A DNA stretch of 15,289 bases from Alphaproteobacteria bacterium (lineage in GTDB: Bacteria; Pseudomonadota; Alphaproteobacteria; Sphingomonadales; SMXR01): contig SMXR01000055.1 in the NCBI GenBank assembly GCA_004356215.1, forward strand, positions 1 to 15,289, in the 5' to 3' direction. Position 1 is the first letter of the stretch. The number at the start of each line of letters is the position of its first letter. A program made the position numbers and the translations under genes. The notes below the pieces were generated by a model that did no database searches, was not told the DNA's origin, and saw only the letters and a program-made list of their open reading frames with translations. Shown one piece after another: positions 5,252 to 13,143 of the stretch.

Positions 5252-7408
5252 ATGCGGATTTGGCCGTTAAAAAAACAGGCGCAATTGGTCGAAAAGGTCA
5301 AAAGTTATGACCCTCAGGTTAACGAAGCGTTGATCACCAAAGCCTATGATTATTCGGAACAGGCCCACAGCGACCAAACCCGCGCTTCCGGCGATCCTTA
5401 TTTCATGCATCCGCTGAAAGTCGCAGAAATCCTCACAGAAATGCACTTGGATACCAACACCATCATTACCGGGCTGTTGCACGACACCGTCGAGGACACG
5501 TTGTCGACAATCGAGGAGATTGAAGAAAACTTTGGTAAGGAAATCGCCCAGTTGGTTGATGGTGTTACCAAGCTATCGCGCATTGAATTGCCCACCGAAA
5601 GCATTCGCGAAGCAGAAAATTTCCGTAAATTTTTACTCGCGATGTCGAATGATATTCGCGTTCTTTTGGTAAAACTGGCCGATCGCCTTCATAATATGCG
5701 CACCCTTCACCACATCACAGCCCCAGAAAAACGCCGCCGTATCGCGCTCGAGACGATGGAAATTTACGCCCCCCTGGCCGAGCGGATCGGCATGCGAAAA
5801 ATGAAGGATGAACTGGAAGACATCGCCTTTCGGGAGATAAACCCGGAAGCCTATTCCTCTATCAACCAGCGCCTGACGTACTTGAAGAAAAAAGGTGGCA
5901 ACCTTTCGAAATCAATTGCCGCCAAAATCAAACGGCTGTTGAAGAAAAATGGAATCAAGGCGCAAGTGTTTGGCCGTGAAAAAACGCCCTATTCAATCTG
6001 GATGAAAATGGAGCGCAATCACCTCGGTTTCGAACAGCTCTCGGACGTGATCGCTTTTCGGGTGATCATTGAAAAGGTTGAGGATTGTTATGTAGCGCTG
6101 GGGATTATTCACAAAACCTGGTCGATGGTGCCCGGCACCTTTGATGATTATATTTCGACGCCAAAGCGAAACGGTTACCAGTCAATCCACACCGCGATCA
6201 TCGGCCCCGACAGCTACCGCGTTGAAATTCAGATCAGAACAGAAAAAATGCACGAAATCTCAGAACGCGGTGTTGCCGCCCACTGGAGCTATAAACAAGG
6301 CGCCAGTGAAAAAGACGGCACCCAGTATAAATGGCTTCAAGAGCTGTTGGAAATTCTTGAATTGGCGACCACCCCGGAAGAGTTTCTGGAACATACCAAG
6401 CTTGAAATGTTCCAGGATCAGGTGTTTTGTTTTACCCCCAAGGGGGATTTAATCCCGCTGCCGCGGGGCTCAACCGTGGTGGATTTTGCCTATGCGGTTC
6501 ATACTGCGGTAGGTGACACCTGTGTTGGTGCCAAGGTCAATGGCCGCCATGTTCCCTTGCGTCATCAACTTGAAAACGGCGATCGGGTGGAAATACTGCG
6601 CTCAAAGGCGCAACATCCATCCCCGCGCTGGGAAGGGTTTGTTATCACCGGCAAAGCGCGCTCTGCGATCAAACGTTATGTCCGTAAACAAGCCAACGCA
6701 GAATTTGGCGAGCTGGGCAAAACCATTTTACAGAGGGCGTTTCGTCAGGAAAACCTGGAATTTTCTGAAAAGGCCATTACCCAAGCCTTGCCACGGCTGG
6801 ATGTCGGCAAGCTGGAAGATGTTTATATTGAGGTCGGCAAGGGGGTTCTTGCCGACCGGGCGGCCATGGAGCTGATTTTCCCCGGAATGGATTTTAAACA
6901 CACCAGGAAAAAAGGGGGCCCGAAACTTTGGGCGGAAAAACCATCTGATCCTGATGCCGCCATTTCTATCAAGGGCTTGACCCCAGGCGTGGCAGTCCAC
7001 CTGGCCGATTGTTGTCATCCGCTTCCGGGTGATCGAATTGTTGGTTTGCTCGAGAAGAACAAGGGGGTTATAACCCACACGATTGATTGTGAAACACTTG
7101 AAAACCTGATTGGTGATGAAGACAGTTGGGTTGACCTGTCTTGGCTATCCCAAGGCGAAAAACCGGGCATTTTTGCCGGCCGGGTAAGCCTGGTGGTGGT
7201 CAACGAAGCCGGGGTTTTGGGCAATATCGCCACGGTCGTGGCCAAACACAACGCCAATATTTCTAATCTGAAAATTGTTGACCGTGACCCGGACTTTTTC
7301 ACCATGCTGGTGGATATTGAAGTGCGAAACGTTAAACAATTGACAGATATTATTACCGCAATGCGAACCCTCAGCGTTGTCAGCACCGCCACCCGGATAA
7401 GAGGTTAG
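5252..7408 (+). CDS. rel: Bifunctional (p)ppGpp synthetase/hydrolase, long RSH (Rel/SpoT)
   Basis: Makes and degrades the stringent-response alarmones ppGpp and pppGpp; cytosolic, and Rel-type enzymes sense stalled ribosomes. From ATG 5252 there are 718 residues, the usual long-RSH length. The hydrolase domain has His53, His77-Asp78 (LLHDTVEDT) and Asp144 (ADRLHNM), matching the metal ligand positions known in Streptococcus Rel one for one, so hydrolysis should be active and this start fits. The synthetase domain follows (TPYSIWMKM, DVIAFRVI, then TPKRNGYQSIHT with Tyr309, then VEIQIRTEKMHEISE and AAHW). A TGS domain (VFCFTPKGDLIPLPRGSTVVDFAYAVHT), a Cys-containing region (ADCCHPLPGD) and a C-terminal ACT domain complete the layout. 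As the only RSH seen it is probably bifunctional, as usual in alphaproteobacteria. A GTG at 5240 would add four residues. It leads the long downstream operon. Confidence 0.96.
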   Translation: MRIWPLKKQAQLVEKVKSYDPQVNEALITKAYDYSEQAHSDQTRASGDPYFMHPLKVAEILTEMHLDTNTIITGLLHDTVEDTLSTIEEIEENFGKEIAQLVDGVTKLSRIELPTESIREAENFRKFLLAMSNDIRVLLVKLADRLHNMRTLHHITAPEKRRRIALETMEIYAPLAERIGMRKMKDELEDIAFREINPEAYSSINQRLTYLKKKGGNLSKSIAAKIKRLLKKNGIKAQVFGREKTPYSIWMKMERNHLGFEQLSDVIAFRVIIEKVEDCYVALGIIHKTWSMVPGTFDDYISTPKRNGYQSIHTAIIGPDSYRVEIQIRTEKMHEISERGVAAHWSYKQGASEKDGTQYKWLQELLEILELATTPEEFLEHTKLEMFQDQVFCFTPKGDLIPLPRGSTVVDFAYAVHTAVGDTCVGAKVNGRHVPLRHQLENGDRVEILRSKAQHPSPRWEGFVITGKARSAIKRYVRKQANAEFGELGKTILQRAFRQENLEFSEKAITQALPRLDVGKLEDVYIEVGKGVLADRAAMELIFPGMDFKHTRKKGGPKLWAEKPSDPDAAISIKGLTPGVAVHLADCCHPLPGDRIVGLLEKNKGVITHTIDCETLENLIGDEDSWVDLSWLSQGEKPGIFAGRVSLVVVNEAGVLGNIATVVAKHNANISNLKIVDRDPDFFTMLVDIEVRNVKQLTDIITAMRTLSVVSTATRIRG

Positions 7409-7451
7409 CCCAGAAAAGAGGGTGCAAAGCCGTGCGAAAGGAAAAGGTTTG

Positions 7452-8039
7452 ATGGACCGCGAAGAAGTTTTAAATCATTTCAGAGAGGCCGGTGCCTTGC
7501 TTGAAGGACATTTTCTTTTATCCTCTGGGCTGCATAGTGCGGTTTACCTGCAATGCGCCAAGGTATTGCAAAACCCTGAACGGGCCACCCTTTTGTGTGT
7601 TGCGTTAGCCGAACAAGTCCGAAAAGAAATTCCGGGGGAAGTTGAACTGGTTGTAGCCCCTGCCATGGGCGGGGTTGTTGTCGGTTATGAAATGGCCCGG
7701 CAACTGGGTATTGATGGCCTTTTTACCGAGAGGGTCCGGGGCGAGGTAATCCTTCGCCGGGGGTTTGAAATTCCAAAGGGTACCAAGGTTCTGATGGTTG
7801 AGGATGTCGTCACCACCGGGCTTTCTTCAAAGGAATGTATTGAGTGCATCCGGGCCGCGGGCGGCGATGTTATCGGCGGTGCTTCATTGGTCAACCGCTC
7901 GGGGGGCAGGGCCGATATTGGTGTGCCGCTGGTATCATTGCTAACGCTGGATGTTGCGGCTTATACCGAAGCTGACCTGCCCGAAGAATTGAAAGCCATC
8001 CCGGCGGTAAAACCGGGCAGTCGCAACCTGAAAAAATAA
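7452..8039 (+). CDS. pyrE: Orotate phosphoribosyltransferase
   Basis: Joins orotate to PRPP to give orotidine 5'-phosphate in de novo pyrimidine synthesis; cytosolic. From ATG 7452 there are 195 residues. The N terminus matches the branch with ALLEGHFLLSSGLHSAVYLQ. The PRPP-binding motif VLMVEDVVTTG is at 113-123 with acidic Glu117-Asp118, and RRGFEIPKG precedes it. An in-frame GTG at 7422 would add ten basic residues (QSRAKGKGL) not typical of the family, while ATG 7452 has AAGG 4 nt upstream and gives a standard N terminus. It lies 43 bp after rel with no terminator, so it is probably in the same operon. Confidence 0.95.
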   Translation: MDREEVLNHFREAGALLEGHFLLSSGLHSAVYLQCAKVLQNPERATLLCVALAEQVRKEIPGEVELVVAPAMGGVVVGYEMARQLGIDGLFTERVRGEVILRRGFEIPKGTKVLMVEDVVTTGLSSKECIECIRAAGGDVIGGASLVNRSGGRADIGVPLVSLLTLDVAAYTEADLPEELKAIPAVKPGSRNLKK

Positions 8040-8054
8040 AACAGTTTTAAATGT

Positions 8055-8633
8055 ATGTTTAAACGCAAAAATCCCCGTCCCTGGTATGACCACGCAAAAG
8101 AATGGGTTTGGCCAACCTCTGGCTGGGGCCGCGCCGCCCAATACCTGGGCCACCGGGTGGCACGTATTCCCGACACCCCGACCAGCATTGCCGCTGGCCT
8201 GGCCTTCGGTGCCGCCATTTCCTTTACCCCTTTCATTGGCCTGCACCTTGCCGTTTCAATAGGGATTACCTGGTTGCTGCGCGCCAACCTGGTCGCGGCA
8301 GCCATTGGCACCCTGGTGGGCAACCCCTGGACGTTTCCGTTCATATGGCTTTTGACCTATAAAACCGGCGTCGCTTTGTTGGGGCTTGAAGGGGGCATAG
8401 ACATTTCCGAGTTTATGGCGGGTTTTAATCTGTTTGAAAACCCTTATGATTACCTGAAACCGATCCTTACCCCTTTGCTTTTGGGGTCGGTGCCCTATAT
8501 TTTAGGGGTGTGGGTTTTAGTGTATTTCCCTACTAAACGATTGATAGAGATAAAACGCCAACGGCGCAGATGGAAAGAAAAGATGGCGAAAACCACAGAA
8601 CCCGGCGTAACCAAAGAAAAGGCGAAAAAATGA
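8055..8633 (+). CDS. DUF2062 domain membrane protein, function unknown
   Basis: A 192-residue protein of the DUF2062 family, often found in this alphaproteobacterial operon; no biochemical role is established that I can name. The hydrophobic stretches at about 44-75, 77-106 and 138-158 suggest three to four membrane segments. The family-typical glycine-rich AAGLAFGAAISFTPFIGLHL (47-64 region) and LVGNPWTFPF (87-96) with Asn90-Pro91 are present. The tail (161-192) is strongly basic and lysine-rich, probably cytosolic. The start has no visible Shine-Dalgarno; an overlapping out-of-frame ATG at 8051 opens a three-codon reading frame ending at 8062. The gene begins 15 bp after pyrE, and its stop overlaps the pdxJ start (ATGA), so it is translated within the operon and perhaps coupled to both neighbours. 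Confidence 0.88.
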   Translation: MFKRKNPRPWYDHAKEWVWPTSGWGRAAQYLGHRVARIPDTPTSIAAGLAFGAAISFTPFIGLHLAVSIGITWLLRANLVAAAIGTLVGNPWTFPFIWLLTYKTGVALLGLEGGIDISEFMAGFNLFENPYDYLKPILTPLLLGSVPYILGVWVLVYFPTKRLIEIKRQRRRWKEKMAKTTEPGVTKEKAKK

Positions 8634-9385
8634 TTAAACCCTTACGGTTGGGAGTTAATATTGACCATGTCGCAACGATCCGGAATGCCCGGGGCGGCCT
8701 TCACCCTGATCCAGTGCGGGCGGCGATTGTGGCGGCGGGTGCCGGAGCTGATGGAATCACCGCGCACCTGCGCGAAGACCGCCGCCACATTTCAGACCAT
8801 GATATCAAACGCCTTGCCAATGAGGTGGCGCTACCGCTAAATCTTGAAATGGCGGCGACCCCTGAAATGCTGGCTATTGCCCTAAACCACACCCCCAACG
8901 CCTGTTGCATTGTTCCGGAAAAACGCCTGGAGGTGACCACTGAAGGTGGCCTGGATGTGGTAAAATTTCATGATCACCTGGCGCCGTATATTCAGGAATT
9001 ACAGGACCGCGGCATCCGCGTCAGCCTGTTTATCGATCCCGACGCCGGGCAGGTAAATACCGCCGCCAAATTGGGTGCAGATATCATCGAATTGCATACC
9101 GGGCGCTATTGCGATACCGCGGGCAAAGATCGTGACTTTGAGCTGGAAGCCCTTAAAGCTGCGGCAAGCATGGGTGATGCCCTTGGGCTTGAAATCCATG
9201 CCGGGCATGGACTCAGCTTTGAAACCGTAAAGAATGTGGCTGCCATTCCTGAAGTTGTTGAACTAAATATTGGTCATTTCCTGATTGGAGAGGCGATTTA
9301 TTCCGGGTTAGAGACCAGCATCCGGCGGATGCGGTCTTTGATGGAAGACGGCCGGCGGGCGGCTCGTGGCATTAGAACCGCGTGA
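8630..9385 (+). CDS. pdxJ: Pyridoxine 5'-phosphate synthase
   Basis: Condenses 1-deoxy-D-xylulose 5-phosphate with 3-amino-2-oxopropyl phosphate to form pyridoxine 5'-phosphate, the ring-closing step of DXP-dependent vitamin B6 synthesis. The 251 residues match PdxJ throughout: LGVNIDHVATIRNARGG near the start, ADGITAHLREDRRHI (His46, equivalent to E. coli His45), NLEMAAT, CCIVPEKR followed by EVTTEGGLDV, IELHTGRYC and HAGHGLSF. The ATG at 8630 overlaps the stop of the DUF2062 gene and gives the family N terminus (MIKPLRLGVN); an upstream in-frame ATG at 8570 would add 20 unrelated residues lying inside the preceding gene. AAAAGG sits about 8 nt upstream. acpS follows after 16 bp, a pairing common in proteobacteria. 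Confidence 0.97.
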   Translation: MIKPLRLGVNIDHVATIRNARGGLHPDPVRAAIVAAGAGADGITAHLREDRRHISDHDIKRLANEVALPLNLEMAATPEMLAIALNHTPNACCIVPEKRLEVTTEGGLDVVKFHDHLAPYIQELQDRGIRVSLFIDPDAGQVNTAAKLGADIIELHTGRYCDTAGKDRDFELEALKAAASMGDALGLEIHAGHGLSFETVKNVAAIPEVVELNIGHFLIGEAIYSGLETSIRRMRSLMEDGRRAARGIRTA

Positions 9386-9401
9386 AAACCAGGACAATTA
9401 T

Positions 9402-9809
9402 ATGCACGTCATAGGCCTTGGCAACGACATGATTGATATTTCGCGGATCGAAGCAACGCTGGAACGCTTTGGTACGCGCTTTATCAATCGCACGTTTACC
9501 GAGATTGAAATTGCCAAATCTGAAAAACGCCTCAAGCGAGCCGCCAGTTATGCCAAAAGGTTTGCCGCCAAGGAAGCCTGCGCCAAGGCGCTGGGCACAG
9601 GCATGCGCCGGGGCGTCAACTGGAAATCAATGGGGGTGGTCAATTTGCCTTCCGGAAAACCGACCATGGCGTTGACCGGTGGGGCCTTAAGGCGGCTTGA
9701 AGAGCTAACGCCTGAGGGCATGCAGGCGAATATTGACTTATCGATCACTGATGACCACCCATGGGCCCAGGCAATCGTGTTAATCACCGCGGTTGCCAGG
9801 GACGAATAA
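9402..9809 (+). CDS. acpS: Holo-[acyl-carrier-protein] synthase
   Basis: Transfers 4'-phosphopantetheine from CoA to a serine of acyl carrier protein, activating it for fatty acid synthesis. From ATG 9402 there are 135 residues. GLGNDMIDISRIE contains Asp9 and RFAAKEACAKALGTG contains Glu58, the two Mg2+ ligands at exactly the E. coli AcpS positions (Asp9, Glu58). AGGA (9391-9394) is 7 nt upstream. The in-frame ATG at 9366 lies inside pdxJ and would add twelve residues foreign to the family. It is followed by an 87-bp gap with a candidate promoter before lepB. Confidence 0.96.
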   Translation: MHVIGLGNDMIDISRIEATLERFGTRFINRTFTEIEIAKSEKRLKRAASYAKRFAAKEACAKALGTGMRRGVNWKSMGVVNLPSGKPTMALTGGALRRLEELTPEGMQANIDLSITDDHPWAQAIVLITAVARDE

Positions 9810-9825
9810 TTCATCGGGCATTCAG

Positions 9826-9853
9826 TTGACAAAGTTTAAAAAATAGGCTTAGT
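9826..9853 (+). promoter_or_regulatory. Candidate internal promoter before lepB
   Basis: A perfect -35 hexamer TTGACA lies at 9826-9831. The best -10 at a 16-bp spacing is CTTAGT (9848-9853, 3/6), which is weak. It sits in the only gap longer than 50 bp between rel and recO, which is the reason to list it. No terminator is seen in the gap. Confidence 0.35.
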
Positions 9854-9896
9854 GCCCCCAAGAAAACAGCCGGGATAACAAAGAAAGAAGCATTCA

Positions 9897-10754
9897 TTGA
9901 CCAAGAAAAAGACAGCAACCGCCAATGTCGGGCCAGAGATCATTGTCCAGGAAGAAACCCCCTTGGGTTTTTTCAAGGATATTCTCAAAACAGTTATTGT
10001 TGCGTTTTTGATTGCGTTTGTTTTTCGGACCGTGTTCTACGATCCCTATAACATTCCCTCCGAATCAATGCTGCCAACCCTGATGACCGGGGATTATATA
10101 TTTGTCTCTAAAATGAGCTACGGCTACAGCAAACACTCGACGCCATTTTTCAGTCTAGGTATATTTTCAGGGCGGATTTTAGCCGGCGATGTTGAGCGTG
10201 GAGATGTTGCGGTATTCAAGCTGCCGCGCGATGGCAAAACCGATTATATCAAACGCATTATTGGCCTGCCCGGCGATCAAATACAAATGCAGGGCGGGCA
10301 TCTTTTTATTAATGGCGAGGCCGTGATTAAAGAGCGGATAGAAGATTTCACCTTTGAGGAATCCGCAAATATGAATTGCCTCCGGACTCCCAAATACCGC
10401 ATTCCCAGGGATGACACTCCGGCATTGTGCAGCTATCCCCAGTACCGTGAAACCTTGCCAAGTGGCCGGTCGTTTAATGTTCTGGATCTTGAACCTTTTG
10501 GTATTTCCGATAACACCCGGGTTTATACCGTGCCTGAAGGGCATTATTTCGCCATGGGCGATAACCGGGATAATTCTGCCGATTCTCGCAAACCGACCTC
10601 GATCGGCGTTGGTTTTATCCCGGAAGAAAATCTGGTTGGCCGTGCCACCATGATTTTTTATTCAAGCAACGGCAATTCTCAACTCTGGCAGGTATGGAAC
10701 TGGTTCGATGGCGCCCGGGGTGATCGTTTTTTTACAATTCTTAAAAGTAAATGA
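9897..10754 (+). CDS. lepB: Signal peptidase I
   Basis: Inner-membrane serine protease that removes signal peptides from exported proteins. The 285 residues begin at a TTG codon; GAAG lies 6 nt upstream and no in-frame ATG occurs before Met58, which is inside the active site, so the rare start is forced. One membrane segment (about residues 28-48) is followed by the periplasmic catalytic domain. The catalytic Ser57 is in PSESMLPT and the general base Lys119 in DYIKRIIGLPGD; RGDVAVF and FAMGDNRDNSADSR are further type I boxes. A loop holds Cys161 and Cys178, which could form a disulfide as in E. coli LepB. Its stop overlaps the rnc start (ATGA). The lepB-rnc-era order is widely conserved. Confidence 0.95.
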   Translation: MTKKKTATANVGPEIIVQEETPLGFFKDILKTVIVAFLIAFVFRTVFYDPYNIPSESMLPTLMTGDYIFVSKMSYGYSKHSTPFFSLGIFSGRILAGDVERGDVAVFKLPRDGKTDYIKRIIGLPGDQIQMQGGHLFINGEAVIKERIEDFTFEESANMNCLRTPKYRIPRDDTPALCSYPQYRETLPSGRSFNVLDLEPFGISDNTRVYTVPEGHYFAMGDNRDNSADSRKPTSIGVGFIPEENLVGRATMIFYSSNGNSQLWQVWNWFDGARGDRFFTILKSK

Positions 10755-11449
10755 CCCGCGCTCCCAACACGCCGCCGTCTGAAGGCCTTTGCCAAACCCT
10801 GGGGCACACTTTCACCGATGAAACTCTGCTAAAAACCGCGCTGACCCATCCCAGCCTGGAAGGCGAAGCCAACTATCAGCGGCTTGAATTTTTGGGTGAC
10901 AAGGTGCTGGGAATGGTGATTGGGGCTCTGTTGTACGATACTTACCCCAGGGACCGCGAAGGCAATTTGTCACGACGCCAAACCGCGCTGGTCAGAAAGG
11001 AAACCTTGGCCGAGGTTGCCCGGAATATAAAATTGGGCCCGCATATCCGCATGACCGAAACGACTGCACGGGGCGGCGGGCGCACCAACCCTTCTATCCT
11101 TTCCGACGTTATTGAAGCCCTTATTGGCGCGCTTTATCTTGAGGCCGGGGCCGGGGTGGCCGAAGCTTTCATCAAAAAGAACTGGGGTCCTTACCTGAGC
11201 GCGGATGTAGTTAAAAAAGATTCCAAAACCGCCTTGCAGGAATGGGCCCAAGGCCGTCGCCTGCCATTGCCTGAGTATGCCGAAATCAAAAAGACCGGCC
11301 CTGATCATGCGCCAAAATTTGTTGTTGAGGTCAATGTAGATGGGGCCGGGTCTGCTCAAGCCGACGGCGCCTCAAAACAGGCAGCAGAAATTCTGGCAGC
11401 CGAAGATCTTTTAAAAAAAATGACCGCTAAGAAGACCCCAAAAAAATGA
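10751..11449 (+). CDS. rnc: Ribonuclease III
   Basis: Cleaves double-stranded RNA, including the rRNA precursor. It has 232 residues in two domains. The nuclease domain carries the signature YQRLEFLGDKVL with Glu46 and Asp50, and SDVIEALIGALYLEAG with Asp119 and Glu122, equivalent to E. coli Glu41, Asp45, Asp114 and Glu117. Gln43 stands where E. coli has Glu38; I believe this is common in alphaproteobacteria and not a sign of inactivity. The double-stranded RNA-binding domain starts near residue 157 (DSKTALQEWAQGR) and ends at about residue 224 (SKQAAEILAAEDLL), followed by a lysine-rich tail. The ATG overlaps the lepB stop, and its own TGA overlaps the era start, so translation of the three is likely coupled. 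Confidence 0.96.
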   Translation: MTRAPNTPPSEGLCQTLGHTFTDETLLKTALTHPSLEGEANYQRLEFLGDKVLGMVIGALLYDTYPRDREGNLSRRQTALVRKETLAEVARNIKLGPHIRMTETTARGGGRTNPSILSDVIEALIGALYLEAGAGVAEAFIKKNWGPYLSADVVKKDSKTALQEWAQGRRLPLPEYAEIKKTGPDHAPKFVVEVNVDGAGSAQADGASKQAAEILAAEDLLKKMTAKKTPKK

Positions 11450-12351
11450 GTGATCCCGAAAAACGCGCCGGTTTTGTTGCCCTTGTCGGAGCGCCTAATG
11501 CTGGCAAATCAACGCTTTTAAATGCCCTCATTGGGGAAAAAATTGCGATTGTCACCCACAAGGTTCAAACCACCCGCACCCGGATTTCCGGCATCAGCAT
11601 TAAAGGCCAAACCCAGATTATTTTTGTCGATACCCCCGGGATTTTTAAATCCCCCAAACGCAGGTTGGAACGCGCCATGGTAGATGCCGCCTGGAAAGGG
11701 GTTTCGGATACCGACATGACCGCCCTTCTGGTTGATGCCCAGGCCGGTATCAACCCGCAGGTGCGCCACATCATCACCGGGCTGAAAGGCCAAGGGATCA
11801 AGGCTGTTCTAGTTTTGAACAAGGTGGATAAGGCCCCGCGAACGTCTTTGCTTGAGCTTTCCAGGGAATTGAATGCACTCGGGGCGTTTGATGAAACCTT
11901 TATGATTTCTGCCCTGAAGGGGGATGGGGTGGAAGACCTGCATACCTACCTGGCCGCCAAAATGTCAAAAGGCCCATGGTTGTATCCCGAAGATCAAATC
12001 AGCGATGTATCCTTGCGGTTTCTCGCCAGTGAAATTACCCGCGAGAAGATTTTCCTGAATTTACACCAGGAATTGCCCTATGCCCTGGCGGTGGAAACCA
12101 CCGCCTGGCAGGAACGCAAAGATGGCAGTGTCCGGATAGAGCAAAACATCCTGTGCGCACGCGACAACCACAAAGCCATGGTGATTGGTAAAAAAGGAAC
12201 CATGCTGAAGAAAATAGGCGAGACCGCCCGGCATGAAATGGCCGCGGTGTTTGGCCGAAAAGTCCACCTGTTTTTGCACGCCAAAGTCGCTCAGGACTGG
12301 TATAACAAACCCGACCATTACCGGGAAATTGGCCTCGAATTTAAGGTATAG
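11446..12351 (+). CDS. era: GTPase Era
   Basis: Essential GTPase that binds 16S rRNA near its 3' end and assists small-subunit maturation. The 301 residues show the G domain: Walker A GAPNAGKST (15-23), DTPG (62-65), NKVD (125-128) and the G5-like SALKGDG. The KH RNA-binding domain occupies roughly 205-295 with VIGKKGTMLKKIGE, the Era form of GxxG. Length matches E. coli Era (301). The start overlaps the rnc stop by ATGA; there is no separate strong SD, which suits coupled translation. recO begins 3 bp after the stop. Confidence 0.97.
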   Translation: MSDPEKRAGFVALVGAPNAGKSTLLNALIGEKIAIVTHKVQTTRTRISGISIKGQTQIIFVDTPGIFKSPKRRLERAMVDAAWKGVSDTDMTALLVDAQAGINPQVRHIITGLKGQGIKAVLVLNKVDKAPRTSLLELSRELNALGAFDETFMISALKGDGVEDLHTYLAAKMSKGPWLYPEDQISDVSLRFLASEITREKIFLNLHQELPYALAVETTAWQERKDGSVRIEQNILCARDNHKAMVIGKKGTMLKKIGETARHEMAAVFGRKVHLFLHAKVAQDWYNKPDHYREIGLEFKV

Positions 12352-12354
12352 GGG

Positions 12355-13080
12355 ATGGAATGGACCGATCAGGCAATCGTTCTCGGTGCCCTGAAGCATG
12401 GCGAAGGGCACGCTGTTCTCGATGTTCTTAGCCAAACCAATGGCCGCGCCAAGGGCTATGTCAGGGGTGGGTCCAGCCGCAAACAACGACCCACACTAGA
12501 GGCCGGGAATTTAGTTGAAGTCACCTGGCGCGGGCGTCTCGACGAACACCTGGGAACGTTTCGGGTTGAACTTGTTAAATCAGTCGCGCCCGAATTTTTC
12601 AAAAGCCCGGCGCGCCTTGCTGCCTTAAGTGCGCTGACATCGCTTCTGTCGGGGATTTTGCCGGAACGCGAAGCTTGTCCTGATATTTATCAGGAATGCC
12701 TGACCTTTTTTACCATATTGGGCGATGCCTCGCTTGCCGACACCGGCTGGGGGTCGGAACTGGTGAGGTTGGAAGTGATGCTGCTTTCTACCCTTGGCTT
12801 TGGACTGGATCTTGGTACCTGCGCCGCTACCGGGGTGACTGAAAACCTGATTTATGTCTCGCCCAAAACCGGCCGCGCGGTTAGCGCCAAAAGCGGCGAA
12901 CCCTACAAGGAGAAACTTCTGACCCTGCCGGCATTCATAACCGGGGACAGCAACCCAACCCGGGAAGATATTCGCGCCGGGCTAACCCTGACCGGGCATT
13001 TTTTTGCGGGTCATCTTTTGCACCACCCCAACCCACCGGCGCTAGAGGCGCGGGCGCGGCTTTTGAGTTATTTTTCCTGA
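12355..13080 (+). CDS. recO: DNA repair protein RecO
   Basis: Helps RecR load RecA on SSB-coated single strands in gap repair. The 241 residues start MEWTDQAIVLGALKHGEGHAVLDVL, the N-terminal OB-fold region of RecO, with GYVRGG and KQRPTLEAGNLVEVTWRGR. The alpha-helical middle includes LVRLEVMLLSTLGFGLDL, and YVSPKTGRAVS belongs to the treble-clef-like region, where only Cys154-type single cysteine is visible rather than a full zinc-binding set. The ATG is directly preceded by GGGG, with AAGG further upstream. It lies 3 bp after era. It appears to be the last gene of the rel operon, since parC has its own promoter. Confidence 0.93.
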   Translation: MEWTDQAIVLGALKHGEGHAVLDVLSQTNGRAKGYVRGGSSRKQRPTLEAGNLVEVTWRGRLDEHLGTFRVELVKSVAPEFFKSPARLAALSALTSLLSGILPEREACPDIYQECLTFFTILGDASLADTGWGSELVRLEVMLLSTLGFGLDLGTCAATGVTENLIYVSPKTGRAVSAKSGEPYKEKLLTLPAFITGDSNPTREDIRAGLTLTGHFFAGHLLHHPNPPALEARARLLSYFS

Positions 13081-13128
13081 AAAAACCGGCCTAAATTCAC
13101 CATATCTGGTGGCGTGTTTTGAAATACC

Positions 13129-13137
13129 TGCTATATT
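13129..13137 (+). promoter_or_regulatory. Extended -10 element for a leaderless parC transcript
   Basis: TG (13129-13130), one base, then TATATT (13132-13137, 5/6). Counting the last T as -7 puts +1 at 13144, the A of the parC start codon. No clear -35 lies 17 bp upstream, as is usual for extended -10 promoters, and no Shine-Dalgarno precedes the ATG. Confidence 0.55.
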
Positions 13138-13143
13138 CGGTAT

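Noticed and set aside
8570..8629. Upstream ATG giving pdxJ 20 extra codons
   Set aside because: The added residues lie within the DUF2062 gene and do not match PdxJ; the ATGA-overlap start gives the family N terminus.
9366..9401. Upstream ATG giving acpS 12 extra codons
   Set aside because: It lies within pdxJ; ATG 9402 has an AGGA site and places Asp9 and Glu58 at the E. coli positions.
11411..11446. A-runs at the end of rnc as a programmed slippage site
   Set aside because: They encode the usual lysine-rich tail, and a shifted frame yields nothing useful; the rnc-era ATGA overlap explains the arrangement.
13098..13118. CACCA-TATC-TGGTG hairpin after recO as a terminator
   Set aside because: The stem is only 5 bp and the T run is short and displaced; too weak to call.
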